From NCBI RefSeq assembly GCF_029868745.1, contig NZ_JARWOP010000116.1, positions 1 to 35,423 of the forward strand: a DNA stretch of 35,423 nt, in the 5' to 3' direction. The translations under genes were made by a program, and so were the position numbers. Below are positions 27,608 through 35,302 of the stretch, piece by piece. How positions within the stretch are numbered: the stretch's first letter is position 1; every line of letters starts with the position of its first letter. Source of the DNA: Nocardia wallacei (GTDB taxonomy: Bacteria > Actinomycetota > Actinomycetes > Mycobacteriales > Mycobacteriaceae). The notes below the pieces were generated by a model. That model worked only from the letters and a program-made list of their open reading frames with translations, made no database searches and had not been told where the DNA came from.

Positions 27608-28333
27608 GTGCCTGCACGCTTGGTGGTGAGTATCCATGACGTGGCTCCGGCGACTGCCGCCGAGACCGAACGTTGGTGCGCGGATGCCGATGCGTTCGGA
27701 ATTCCGGTGTCGCTGTTGGTGATTCCCGGGCCGTGGCGGGGAACGAGCTTGGCCGGCGCGCCGGAGTATGCGACTTTCCTGCGGGCACGACGAGCGCACG
27801 GTGACGAGATCATGATGCACGGCTGGGAGCATCGCGCACCGGCAACGGGTGCGTTGCCTCGGCGCGCGATCGCCCGGCTGATCGCCCGTGGCGCCGCCGA
27901 GTTCGCCGCGTTGGACACCGAAGCGGCCGATACGCGGCTGCGGCGGGCCACGGCGGTGATGGACGAACTCGGTTTGAGCACAACCGGGTTCACGCCGCCC
28001 GGCTGGCTGGCCTCACCTGCCGCAGAGCGGGCCTTGCAGCGGGCGGGATTCTCACACACCACGGATCATTTCGGCGTCCGAGACCTGCGTTGCGGCAAGC
28101 GGTTCCGCGGATTCGCACTGTCCCAGCGACCCGGCGGCAGCGGGGAGCGCACCGCCGCCCGGCTGATGCAGACACTCTCCCACCGAACCGCAACCCACGG
28201 CGGTTTCGTCCGCATCGCACTACATCCCGACGACCTGCGCCGCCCCGGCCTCCGCCACGCCGCCCTCCGCGCGATAGACGCAGCACTATCGGCCGGCGCG
28301 AGCGCCACCACCTACGCCGAGGTGATCGGGTGA
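27608..28333 (+). CDS. DUF2334 polysaccharide deacetylase-like protein
   Basis: 241-aa protein of the NodB/polysaccharide deacetylase superfamily, DUF2334 branch. LVVSIHDVAP (5-14) carries the catalytic-base region Asp, and IMMHGWEHR carries the zinc-binding His pair. GFTPPGW and RIALHPDD are the later conserved motifs. No signal peptide is visible, so it is probably cytoplasmic or acts on a cytoplasmic lipid-linked sugar. Start is GTG 27608. It precedes a GT4 glycosyltransferase on the same strand with a 244-bp gap, which suggests a shared glycolipid or glycan pathway, but this is inference. Confidence 0.88.
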   Translation: MPARLVVSIHDVAPATAAETERWCADADAFGIPVSLLVIPGPWRGTSLAGAPEYATFLRARRAHGDEIMMHGWEHRAPATGALPRRAIARLIARGAAEFAALDTEAADTRLRRATAVMDELGLSTTGFTPPGWLASPAAERALQRAGFSHTTDHFGVRDLRCGKRFRGFALSQRPGGSGERTAARLMQTLSHRTATHGGFVRIALHPDDLRRPGLRHAALRAIDAALSAGASATTYAEVIG

Positions 28334-28577
28334 CATCCCACACCACCCCTCCCGATCAGGCACCCACGGGACATCGAAACCAGCCCAAACGACCCCTCGG
28401 GCCCATACACAGACACTCCCGCCCCTGGCCGACCCCTTCCACACATAAGCGCTCCCGGCTCAGAAACATCCGTACCGCGCATCCCCTCAATCCTGTACTC
28501 GCCCACCGACTCACACCCGGGCGTCGCCGGTCGGACTTCGGTGGAACATGCGCACGTTTCGCGTCAGAGGGTCTCTG

Positions 28578-29687
28578 ATGCGGATCGTTCAGTTGGCGAA
28601 CTTCTACACCCCCGCCTCGGGTGGCCTGCGTACCTGTGTCGATGAGATCGGGCGGGGTTATGTGGCCGCCGGGCATGACCGTGTGTTGGTGGTGCCGGGT
28701 GTGGTCGACGCGGACGAGGGGACACCGGCGGGGCGGCGAATTACCGTGCGGGGACTGCGGTTCGGGGGCGCGGGGTACCACGTGCTCACCGCCCGGCGCA
28801 CTCGTCCGATCCTGCAGCGGCTGCGCCCGGACGTGCTGGAGTGCAGCGACAAACTGAGTATGCGGTGGCTCGCGCCGTGGGCTCGACGCACCGGTGTGCC
28901 ACTGATCCTGTTCTCGCACGAGCGCATCGACGCCATCCTGCGGACCCGCGTCCCGCCCGGATTCCCGCTCGTCACCGCGGCCGACCTGGCCAATCGACGG
29001 CTCGCGTCCAGGGTCGAACGCATCATCGTCACCTCGGAATTCGCCTGTGCCGAATTCACCCGCATCGGCGCGCGCAACGTGCACCGCATTCCGCTCGGCG
29101 TGGATCTCGATACCTTCCGGCCGAGCGACAACCCGGCGACCGTCCCCGGCAGGCCGCAACTGATCCTGGTGAGCCGACTGTCCCGCGAGAAGCACCCCGA
29201 GCGCGCGATCGAGGCACTACAACTGCTGCGGCACAAGGGAATCGACGCCGAACTCACGGTGGTCGGCGACGGCCCCCTCCGGGGCGATCTCGAGGCCCTC
29301 GCAGCCGAACTGCCGGTGCGATTCGAGGGCTATGTCCCCAGCCGAAAGGCGATGGCAGACATGATCGCCGCAGCGGATATCGCCCTATGCCCCTCCCCCG
29401 CCGAAACATTCGGCTTGGCCGTACTGGAAGCCCTCGCCTGCGGCACCCCGGTGGTCGTTCCGCACGCGGGCGCTGCCCGCGAGCTCCTCGGCGATCCGGG
29501 CTCCGGCCTCGAATGCGACGGCACCCCAACCGGTCTCGCCGCCGCGACACGCGATCTCCTCTCCCTCCCCACCGCACAACGCCGCCACGCCGCCCGCCGC
29601 AGCGCCGAACGCTTCCCCTGGTCCCGCACGGTCACCGGAATGCTCACCCTCCACGAGAACTACGAACCCGCCTTACGCTCCGCGTAA
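28578..29687 (+). CDS. GT4 family glycosyltransferase
   Basis: 369-aa retaining glycosyltransferase with GT-B fold. The N-terminal domain opens with RIVQLANFYTPASGGLRTCVDEIGRG in outline. The C-terminal nucleotide-sugar domain has LILVSRLSREKHPERAIEAL, VGDGPLRGDLE and the EX7E motif at E276-E284 in SPAETFGLAVLEALACGTP. The overall form resembles mycobacterial mannosyltransferases such as MgtA and the PimB' type, which act on cell-envelope glycolipids. I chose ATG 28578 with AGAGGG eight bases upstream. Donor and acceptor cannot be set from sequence. It converges on the PPOX gene. Confidence 0.92.
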   Translation: MRIVQLANFYTPASGGLRTCVDEIGRGYVAAGHDRVLVVPGVVDADEGTPAGRRITVRGLRFGGAGYHVLTARRTRPILQRLRPDVLECSDKLSMRWLAPWARRTGVPLILFSHERIDAILRTRVPPGFPLVTAADLANRRLASRVERIIVTSEFACAEFTRIGARNVHRIPLGVDLDTFRPSDNPATVPGRPQLILVSRLSREKHPERAIEALQLLRHKGIDAELTVVGDGPLRGDLEALAAELPVRFEGYVPSRKAMADMIAAADIALCPSPAETFGLAVLEALACGTPVVVPHAGAARELLGDPGSGLECDGTPTGLAAATRDLLSLPTAQRRHAARRSAERFPWSRTVTGMLTLHENYEPALRSA

Positions 29688-29757
29688 AGCCGGCTGCGTC
29701 GAAGTCCGACTTTCGCCGAACAGAACGACTTGCCCGAGAAGACCCGACCACCGACCA

Positions 29758-30153
29758 CTAAACGCCGCGACTGGTGAAGTCGAAGGACCCACCGTCGATC
29801 CCCCACGAGATAACGCGTTCGGGCCGAATCCGGATGACCGCACGCTCCTGGGGCGGGAACGGCGGCTCCACGTCATCGAGCGCCACAGCAGTACCGCGCA
29901 CCTCGATACCGCGAATCACGTACGGCTCCAAGGAAACCTGTTCGTCGACAACGAACGACACCCGGCTGCCCGCCTCGACATTGCGGTACTTCCGAGTGGA
30001 ACGCATCCGCATGCCGCCGATATCGATCGTGCCGTCGGCGTTCACCCGATAGCCGGTCGGATTGTTCTGCACAACGCCGTCCGGCGACACCGTGGCCAGC
30101 CGACCGATCCCGGCTTCCGCGAGGAACTGCTGCTCATTGCTGGTAAAGATCAT
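29758..30153 (-). CDS. PPOX class F420/FMN-dependent oxidoreductase
   Basis: 131-aa protein with the split-barrel fold of the pyridoxamine 5'-phosphate oxidase family, resembling the actinobacterial F420-dependent group. Visible motifs are GIGRLATVSPDGVVQNNPTGYRV, MRSTRKYRNVEAGSRVSFVVDE and VIRIRPERVISWGID, with the K/R-rich phosphate-binding segment in between. It probably works as a dimer on an unknown substrate. I chose ATG 30153 with GAGGAGT eight bases upstream; a frame to 30207 would cross an operator. Two palindromes of the same core lie just upstream, so expression is probably controlled by a dimeric repressor. Confidence 0.88.
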   Translation of the reverse strand: MIFTSNEQQFLAEAGIGRLATVSPDGVVQNNPTGYRVNADGTIDIGGMRMRSTRKYRNVEAGSRVSFVVDEQVSLEPYVIRGIEVRGTAVALDDVEPPFPPQERAVIRIRPERVISWGIDGGSFDFTSRGV

Positions 30154-30180
30154 GTCGGTCACTCCTCGGTATTCGACATC

Positions 30181-30197
30181 TTCTAGCGTCGCTAGAA
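30181..30197. promoter_or_regulatory. Palindromic operator 1 upstream of the PPOX gene
   Basis: TTCTAGCGTCGCTAGAA is a perfect 17-base palindrome with 8-base arms. It ends 28 bp upstream of the PPOX start and shares its CTAGCG/GCTAG core with operator 2. Confidence 0.7.
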
Positions 30198-30232
30198 TGC
30201 GAAGCAACGATATCAGCCGATCCGCAAGCTTG

Positions 30233-30247
30233 TCTAGCGTTGCTAGA
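30233..30247. promoter_or_regulatory. Palindromic operator 2, overlapping the transporter stop
   Basis: TCTAGCGTTGCTAGA has 6-base arms TCTAGC/GCTAGA and a 3-base centre. It is centred 51 bp from operator 1 and includes the stop codon of the DMT transporter gene. The two sites differ by one base in their central 15 (C to T). Confidence 0.68.
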
Positions 30248-31166
30248 AAAACTTCCGGCCAGACTCAGCCGGTCTGCTCGGCTCTCCCGCGACCGCGACC
30301 ACGGCCGACGAATCCCGTTCGTCGTGCAAGGTAGGGGAATTCGCCAGCAGCACGACACCGGCGATCACCGTGGCAGCAGCGACCGTGAGAGGCAGCGGAT
30401 GCGGGTACGCCGAAGCGGTGAACAAGGTGAGCCCCGCGGCGTAGCTGAGGATCGGATCGGTGATCGTCATGGTGGTGAGGGCAGTAGGGAGAGACCCGCG
30501 AGCGAAGGCTTCCTGAGTAAGCACGCCCCCGATCACGGTCGAGAACGGCACCCCGAGCCACGCCCAATGCAGTTGCGGCAGTGCGGGAGTCGCGACGGCG
30601 ACGAACACGGCGGTGGTGGCGAAACAGCATCCGGCCGCCATCGCGGTCAACGCCGATCGCGACTGGGTGCCGCCGAGGAAACGACCCACAACCAGCAGCA
30701 CCGGCACCGCGGCAAGGACGAAGCACCCGGCGATCGGAAGCCGACCCACGTGCACCGGCCCGAGCGGAATAGATTGCGCCACAAGCACTACCAGCCCACA
30801 GCACACCGCGACGGTCCCCGCCCAGTCCCGGGCCAGCAGCCGGACCCGGCGACGCCGAGCCGCGAACGGCAGCGCGAACAGCAACTGCACCACCAGCAAA
30901 GCCTGAACGGTCGAAATCGACCCGTACCGCAAAGCCGTTGCGTGGCAAAGGAAACCGGCAACGCTGCACGCCTGCCCGAGCAACCAGCGCCGGTCGGTCA
31001 GCAGGGCCCGCGCGATCCCGGCCACGGCCAGTAGCCCGGACGCCTCTTCCACGGCGAGCGCCGCGCCGCGCGCACTACCTTGCTGCCACGCCGCCGACAC
31101 CGCGAACAGCAGGGCGGCCAGCAGCGCCGGAGCGCTACCGGCCGCCCACGGCCCGAGTGTCGTCAC
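30243..31166 (-). CDS. DMT (EamA-like) family transporter
   Basis: 307-aa multi-pass membrane protein with about nine to ten hydrophobic helices in two repeats, the layout of drug/metabolite transporters. Segments include ALLAALLFAVSAAWQQGSARG at the start, YGSISTVQALLVVQLLFALPFA, and the second repeat TTMTITDPILSYAAGLTLF, with GVVLLANSP as the last helix. A charged, probably cytoplasmic tail of about 30 residues follows. The substrate is unknown. Start is GTG 31166, 56 bp downstream of the metallopeptidase gene on the same strand. Its last codons overlap an operator of the PPOX gene. Confidence 0.85.
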   Translation of the reverse strand: MTTLGPWAAGSAPALLAALLFAVSAAWQQGSARGAALAVEEASGLLAVAGIARALLTDRRWLLGQACSVAGFLCHATALRYGSISTVQALLVVQLLFALPFAARRRRVRLLARDWAGTVAVCCGLVVLVAQSIPLGPVHVGRLPIAGCFVLAAVPVLLVVGRFLGGTQSRSALTAMAAGCCFATTAVFVAVATPALPQLHWAWLGVPFSTVIGGVLTQEAFARGSLPTALTTMTITDPILSYAAGLTLFTASAYPHPLPLTVAAATVIAGVVLLANSPTLHDERDSSAVVAVAGEPSRPAESGRKFF

Positions 31167-31222
31167 AGGCCCATCCTCGGCGCGTCCGGTGAATCCGGAG
31201 TGTCGCGGGAATGGATCGGCGG

Positions 31223-32677
31223 CTACTTGTAGGTCGCCAGGCAGGCGTCCTCACCGTCGAGCACCCCGGTCCGGAACGCCTCGAGCCGCTGGTAGCCGCT
31301 GGGCACCAGCTTGCCGTCCACGTCGCTGGCCGCGAGACCGTCGGACAGCAGGCCCGACACGGCGGAATCCAGATCCCCGGACGTCAGCCGCGGATCGCTG
31401 GCCGGGTCACTCAGCTTGGTGGTGATCACCCCCGACAGGCACGCCGTGCGCAGGCCCGCGGACTCCGCGCCGGACAGCGGCAGGTTCCGGTCTTTCTCCA
31501 CGGCTAGGGCGTAGCGCGAGATGAACACCAGGAAGGCGTTGTAATTGCCTTCCACCACCGCCGACAGCGGTTCGTCCGCCCCCGGCAGCGCCCCGGCTCG
31601 CGCGGCCAGCCCCGGCACATTGGCCCCGATCTTGTTGGCGGCGGGGCAGAACGACACCGGTTCCACCGCGGTGTCTTGCGGGCAGTCCCGCACGACGCCG
31701 GAGTAGTCGTACCGCGGCGGCTGCGACATCGGGTAGATCCGGCCCAGCGCCTGCGCGACCAGATCGAGCGACACCGTATCGACCGGCAGCTGGTTCTCCT
31801 GGTCGTCCTCCTCGAAGCTGGTGGGCAGCCCGCCGCGACGCTCCTTGATCTCCTTCTTGTTGATCGTCTTGCAGCCCTCGGTGCCGTCCTGCCAGCCGAT
31901 CTGCACCGCGGTCACCCGCTCGAACGCCGAACCGTGCGAGTTGTTCTTACCCTCCGGATCGTGATCACGAACGGCCACCGCCGCACCCAGCACGCCGTTG
32001 AGCCCATCGGTGGTGTTGAGCGTGAAGTGCGCCGAGCTGCCCTCCGCCACCTGACGCAGGAACACTCCGGCGAAGCAGTCGGCCTGCTGCTCCAATACCA
32101 GTGTGGGAGTGAAGAATCCGTTCAGCCGGGCCTGATCCTGGAGCGAATGACCGTACTCGTGGGCGAGCACCATCACCACCGCCATCTTCCCGTACTTGTC
32201 GGTGATCAGCGGGAGCAGTTTGCCGCGATCCCAGCCGATGGTCTTGTCCAGCTTGCAGTAAGCGGCGTTGACCATGCGGTAGGTCGTCGACTTACAGAAT
32301 TTCACCGCCTGCTCCTCGGGAGCGCGTGCGTCCCAGGAGATGAAGCGGTCCACAGGCTTGAACGTGCCCTTGAAGAACTTCGGATACTCGGCGCTCCAAT
32401 AGTCTTGGAGATCCGACAGAGTGTTCAGCGCCAGCCGGTCCATCTCACCGCCGTCGCCGTTCTCAGCCTGCAACGGCGCGTCCGGCACACCGGTGCGAGG
32501 GCCGCTGGGCCCGCCGCCCTGCGTCGCGCCGGCCACCTCCCACGGATTGCCGGAGTCGGTGACCCCGGCCTGCTGGACCGCGGTGCCCGTCGACTCGCCG
32601 CCGCATCCGGCCAGCGCCGCGACCAGCACGAGCAGTCCCGCGAGTGCCACGAACCGCGGCCGTATGTGTCGTATCAA
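31223..32677 (-). CDS. Lipoprotein neutral zinc metallopeptidase
   Basis: 484-aa exported lipoprotein. A signal peptide (1-24) ends in lipobox LAGC with C25 as the lipidated residue. After a flexible linker, the peptidase domain has HEYGH at 173-177 and the third zinc ligand E195 in LVLEQQADCFAG, the signature of the YpfJ-type zinc peptidase family (PF04228). The C-terminal 150 residues form a further domain with several Cys (for example in RDCPQDT and SFCPAANK) that may form disulfides outside the membrane. The likely start is TTG 32677 with GGGAGG upstream; a later GTG would remove the positive charges of the signal peptide. Substrate unknown. Confidence 0.9.
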   Translation of the reverse strand: MIRHIRPRFVALAGLLVLVAALAGCGGESTGTAVQQAGVTDSGNPWEVAGATQGGGPSGPRTGVPDAPLQAENGDGGEMDRLALNTLSDLQDYWSAEYPKFFKGTFKPVDRFISWDARAPEEQAVKFCKSTTYRMVNAAYCKLDKTIGWDRGKLLPLITDKYGKMAVVMVLAHEYGHSLQDQARLNGFFTPTLVLEQQADCFAGVFLRQVAEGSSAHFTLNTTDGLNGVLGAAVAVRDHDPEGKNNSHGSAFERVTAVQIGWQDGTEGCKTINKKEIKERRGGLPTSFEEDDQENQLPVDTVSLDLVAQALGRIYPMSQPPRYDYSGVVRDCPQDTAVEPVSFCPAANKIGANVPGLAARAGALPGADEPLSAVVEGNYNAFLVFISRYALAVEKDRNLPLSGAESAGLRTACLSGVITTKLSDPASDPRLTSGDLDSAVSGLLSDGLAASDVDGKLVPSGYQRLEAFRTGVLDGEDACLATYK

Positions 32678-33011
32678 ATTGTTTCGCCTCCCCGATTACC
32701 ACTGTCACGCACCCGGACCACGACGATCCGGTTCCGCGTCAGCGGTCCCCCCGTCTCCGAGCGCCCACATCGTAATCGCATGCGGCGTCGTCAGCGCAAC
32801 GTTGGCTCGACACCACGTGCGGGAAGTTCGGCTGACGGTGTTCGGGTGTCCCGATGCGGTGTTGCGCGAAACCTCGACACCGCGCTGCGTCCGGAGCAAC
32901 AAATGCCCACGGGCATCGAACGGACAGCGATAACCTGAGAACGCTCAACGGCCGGGCAACGTCCGAGCGTGGTGCCCGGGAAGAAATCCAGGCTCAGCCC
33001 CCTTGCCGCTA
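32678..33011. other. Intergenic region between metallopeptidase and sigma factor genes
   Basis: No gene is supported in these 334 bases. The region carries the promoter of the leftward metallopeptidase and the 3' end of the leftward sigma factor transcript, including a hairpin at 32952-32979. Apart from that I see no repeat or recognisable site. Confidence 0.5.
32952..32979 (-). terminator. Hairpin downstream of the sigma factor gene
   Basis: CCGGGCA (32952-32958) pairs with TGCCCGG (32973-32979) around a 14-base loop, 33 bases after the leftward sigma factor stop. No T-run. Confidence 0.4.
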
Positions 33012-34238
33012 TCAGCCGAGTCGCGACGCTCGAACGTTCAGATATCGCTGTTGCGGAAGACTTCTCGCCCGCGCGGCCGCCGCGCGATAGGCGGTTCGGG
33101 CACCGTCACGGTCGCCGAGCATCTCACGCAGGTGTCCCCGCACAGCGTCGACGCGATGGTCGTCCGGCAGTCGCCCTGCGACCTGTTCGACGATTGCCAG
33201 ACCCGCGGCGGGCGTGCGGGAAAATGCCACGGCCACAGCATAATTCAGCAGCACCATCGGATTGTCACCGAACTCCAGCAGCCGCTCGTACAGCAGGGTG
33301 ATCTGCGGCCAGTCGGTCGAGCCGTAATCCGGCGCCTCGTCGTGCAGCGCCGCGATGGCTGCCTGTAATTGGTAAGGGCCGACCGCGCCCTGCGGCAAGG
33401 CCGCGGTGATCAGCTCGACACCTTCGGCGATATCGGTTGCGCGCCAACGGCTCCGGTCCTGCTCCTCCATCGGAATCAGCTCACCCGCCGGACCGGTGCG
33501 CGCGGGACGGCGGGCGTCGGTCAGCACCATCAGTGCCAGCAAGCCCGCAACCTCACTCTCACCCGGCAGCAGCCGATACAGCAGACGGGCCAAACGGATT
33601 GCCTCCGAAGACAATTCGGTCCGCTGCAGTTCCGCCCCGGACGTCGCCGAGTACCCTTCTGTGAAGATCAGGTACAACGCGTGCAGCACCGCCGCGAGCC
33701 GTTCATCGCGTTCGGACGGCGAGGGTATCGCGAATCGAATTCCGCTGTCCGCGATCACCTTCTTGGCCCGGGTGATGCGCCGGGTCATCGTGGCCTCGGA
33801 CACCAGGAAGGCGCGGGCGATCTCCGCGGTGGTGAGGCCGCCGACGGCACGCAGCGTCAGCGCGACCTGCGACGACGCGGACAGCGCCGGATGACAGCAC
33901 AGGAACAGCAGGATCAGCGTGTCGTCGGCATCGGCGGGCCGGTCGGCCGCCGGCGACAGCCATTCGTCCGGCAGGCGCCGGTGCACCACGGCGTCCTCGC
34001 GCGCTCGCCGCGCCTGCTCGCTGCGCAGCAGATCGGTCAGCCGCCGCGCACCGACGGTGATCAGCCAGCTCAGCGGCCGCTCCGGCAAGCCCTCGACCGG
34101 CCAGCCGGTGGCGGCCGCCAGCAGCGCCTCCTGCACCGCATCCTCGGCGGCGTCGAAATGCCCGTAGCGGCGCACCAGCGCACCGAGGACCTGCGGCGCC
34201 AGCTCGCGCAGCAGGTCGTCGAACTCGGTGCGGAACAT
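33012..34238 (-). CDS. ECF42-type RNA polymerase sigma factor
   Basis: 408-aa sigma-70 family protein. Region sigma2 is at about 1-75 (RRYGHFDAAEDAVQEALLAA) and sigma4 at about 110-170 (LRAVGGLTTAEIARAFLVSEATMTRRITRAKK). A long C-terminal extension (about 175-408) has the DUF6596 segment HALYLIFTEGYSA and TPR-like helices. It ends in QRYLNVRASRLG, resembling the conserved C-terminal motif of the ECF42 group, in which the extension replaces an anti-sigma factor. The start ATG overlaps the stop of the DGPF/YCII gene (TGATG), so the two are coupled. ECF42 genes are typically linked to DGPF proteins, as here. The inducing signal is unknown. Confidence 0.92.
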   Translation of the reverse strand: MFRTEFDDLLRELAPQVLGALVRRYGHFDAAEDAVQEALLAAATGWPVEGLPERPLSWLITVGARRLTDLLRSEQARRAREDAVVHRRLPDEWLSPAADRPADADDTLILLFLCCHPALSASSQVALTLRAVGGLTTAEIARAFLVSEATMTRRITRAKKVIADSGIRFAIPSPSERDERLAAVLHALYLIFTEGYSATSGAELQRTELSSEAIRLARLLYRLLPGESEVAGLLALMVLTDARRPARTGPAGELIPMEEQDRSRWRATDIAEGVELITAALPQGAVGPYQLQAAIAALHDEAPDYGSTDWPQITLLYERLLEFGDNPMVLLNYAVAVAFSRTPAAGLAIVEQVAGRLPDDHRVDAVRGHLREMLGDRDGARTAYRAAAARARSLPQQRYLNVRASRLG

Positions 34239-34642
34239 CAGATCTCGTCCGCGGACTCCATGATGGGCCGGATGTCGGCGTATGCGCGGTCGTAGGCTTC
34301 CTTCGGCGCCGGGCAACCCTGCAGCCGCGCCGCGATCTCCGTGGCGCGGTCGAAGCTCTCGCACTCGACGATCCAGTACCCGGCGAGCACCTCCTGGGTC
34401 TCGGCGTAAGGGCCGTCGGTGACGAACGCCGAGCCGTCCCGGTTGCCGACGCGGCGGGTGTGCACCGGTGCGGCCAGACCGCGAGTCTCGACCAACTCGC
34501 CGGACTCCTCCAGTTCCCGGTTGAACGCCGTCATGAACTCGGCCATCTTCGCGAAATCTTCCGGGGTCCAGGCGGAATTGCCGGACCCGCCCATGCCGTC
34601 GTAGTCCTGCTGCGAGCCGTAGCTGAGGATCATGTACTTCAC
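34238..34642 (-). CDS. DGPF/YCII family protein, sigma factor partner
   Basis: 134-aa protein of the YCII-related (DGPF) family. It has VKYMILSYGSQ at the start, TPEDFAKMAEFMTAFNRELEESGELVE, and DGPYAETQEVLAGYWIVE, which contains the DGPF-type motif as DGPY. The fold is a ferredoxin-like dimer. It lies directly upstream of an ECF42 sigma factor and overlaps its start, the usual pairing; relatives are common targets of that sigma factor. I chose GTG 34642 because AAGGAG is five bases upstream and family proteins start M-K-Y; GTG 34648 would sit on the ribosome binding site itself. Confidence 0.88.
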   Translation of the reverse strand: MKYMILSYGSQQDYDGMGGSGNSAWTPEDFAKMAEFMTAFNRELEESGELVETRGLAAPVHTRRVGNRDGSAFVTDGPYAETQEVLAGYWIVECESFDRATEIAARLQGCPAPKEAYDRAYADIRPIMESADEI

Positions 34643-35297
34643 GGTCACTCCTTTCGACCGGCGCCCCGTCGGCGCCTCTCACCAGGTACGTCGGAGCTGT
34701 CCCTCAGTTTCGGACATCGCGGGCGGGAATGCACGAAGGAACACCGACCGAGCCGTGCGGGAGGCCACCCTCGCGCTCCTGGCCGAGGTCGGCTACGCCG
34801 GGCTGCGGGTGCAGGACGTGGCGGTCCGGGCCGGGGTCGGCAAGGCCGCGCTGTACCGGCGGTGGCCGTCGAAGGCGGCGCTGGCGCTGCACCACCTCAT
34901 CGGTGATCTGCGGCCGCGCGAGTACCGCGACACCGGTAGCCTGCGTGGCGACTTGCGCTATGTGGCAACAGATTTCGTCACGCGAATGGCCCATCCGAGG
35001 GTGCGGGCGGTGCTGCCGGAGATCATGGTCGATCTGCTGCACGACCGCTCGTTGCAGAGCGTCTTCGAACAGGTCTGCCTGCTGCCGGAGCAGGAGCTGA
35101 TTCGCCGGGTCGCCATGCAGGCGGTCGCTCGTGGCGAACTCACCGCGATGCCCGACTTGCGTTGGGCACACGCACAATTCGCCGGACCGGTATTCCTGTG
35201 GCTGCACCTGCTCGGCGGCGACAACGACTCGGCCCTCGTGGACCGAGTCGCGAATTCGGTAGCGGCCGCCTGGCTGCACCCTGAGGAGTTTCAATGA
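34632..35297 (+). CDS. TetR/AcrR family regulator
   Basis: 221 aa as called, with a TetR helix-turn-helix at about 40-85 (AVREATLALLAEVGYAG, then VQDVAVRAGVGKAALYRRWPSKAAL) and a TetR_C_16-type C-terminal domain. The start is doubtful. ATG 34632 is the only upstream in-frame start and would overlap the divergent DGPF gene by 11 bases; the first 35 residues (MYFTVTPFDRRPVG...) show no TetR character. The next start, GTG 34755, would cut into the first helix. The gene stop lies only 5 bp from the stop of the IS110-type transposase on the other strand, so its last codons might come from the element's end. Target and ligand unknown. Confidence 0.8.
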   Translation: MYFTVTPFDRRPVGASHQVRRSCPSVSDIAGGNARRNTDRAVREATLALLAEVGYAGLRVQDVAVRAGVGKAALYRRWPSKAALALHHLIGDLRPREYRDTGSLRGDLRYVATDFVTRMAHPRVRAVLPEIMVDLLHDRSLQSVFEQVCLLPEQELIRRVAMQAVARGELTAMPDLRWAHAQFAGPVFLWLHLLGGDNDSALVDRVANSVAAAWLHPEEFQ

Positions 35298-35302
35298 TCG
35301 TG

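Noticed and set aside
28530..29710. 11-base inverted repeat (GTCGGACTTCG and CGAAGTCCGAC) flanking the glycosyltransferase gene, as possible mobile element ends
   Set aside because: No transposase, no target duplication, and 11-base matches at this distance are expected by chance several times in a window of this size and composition.
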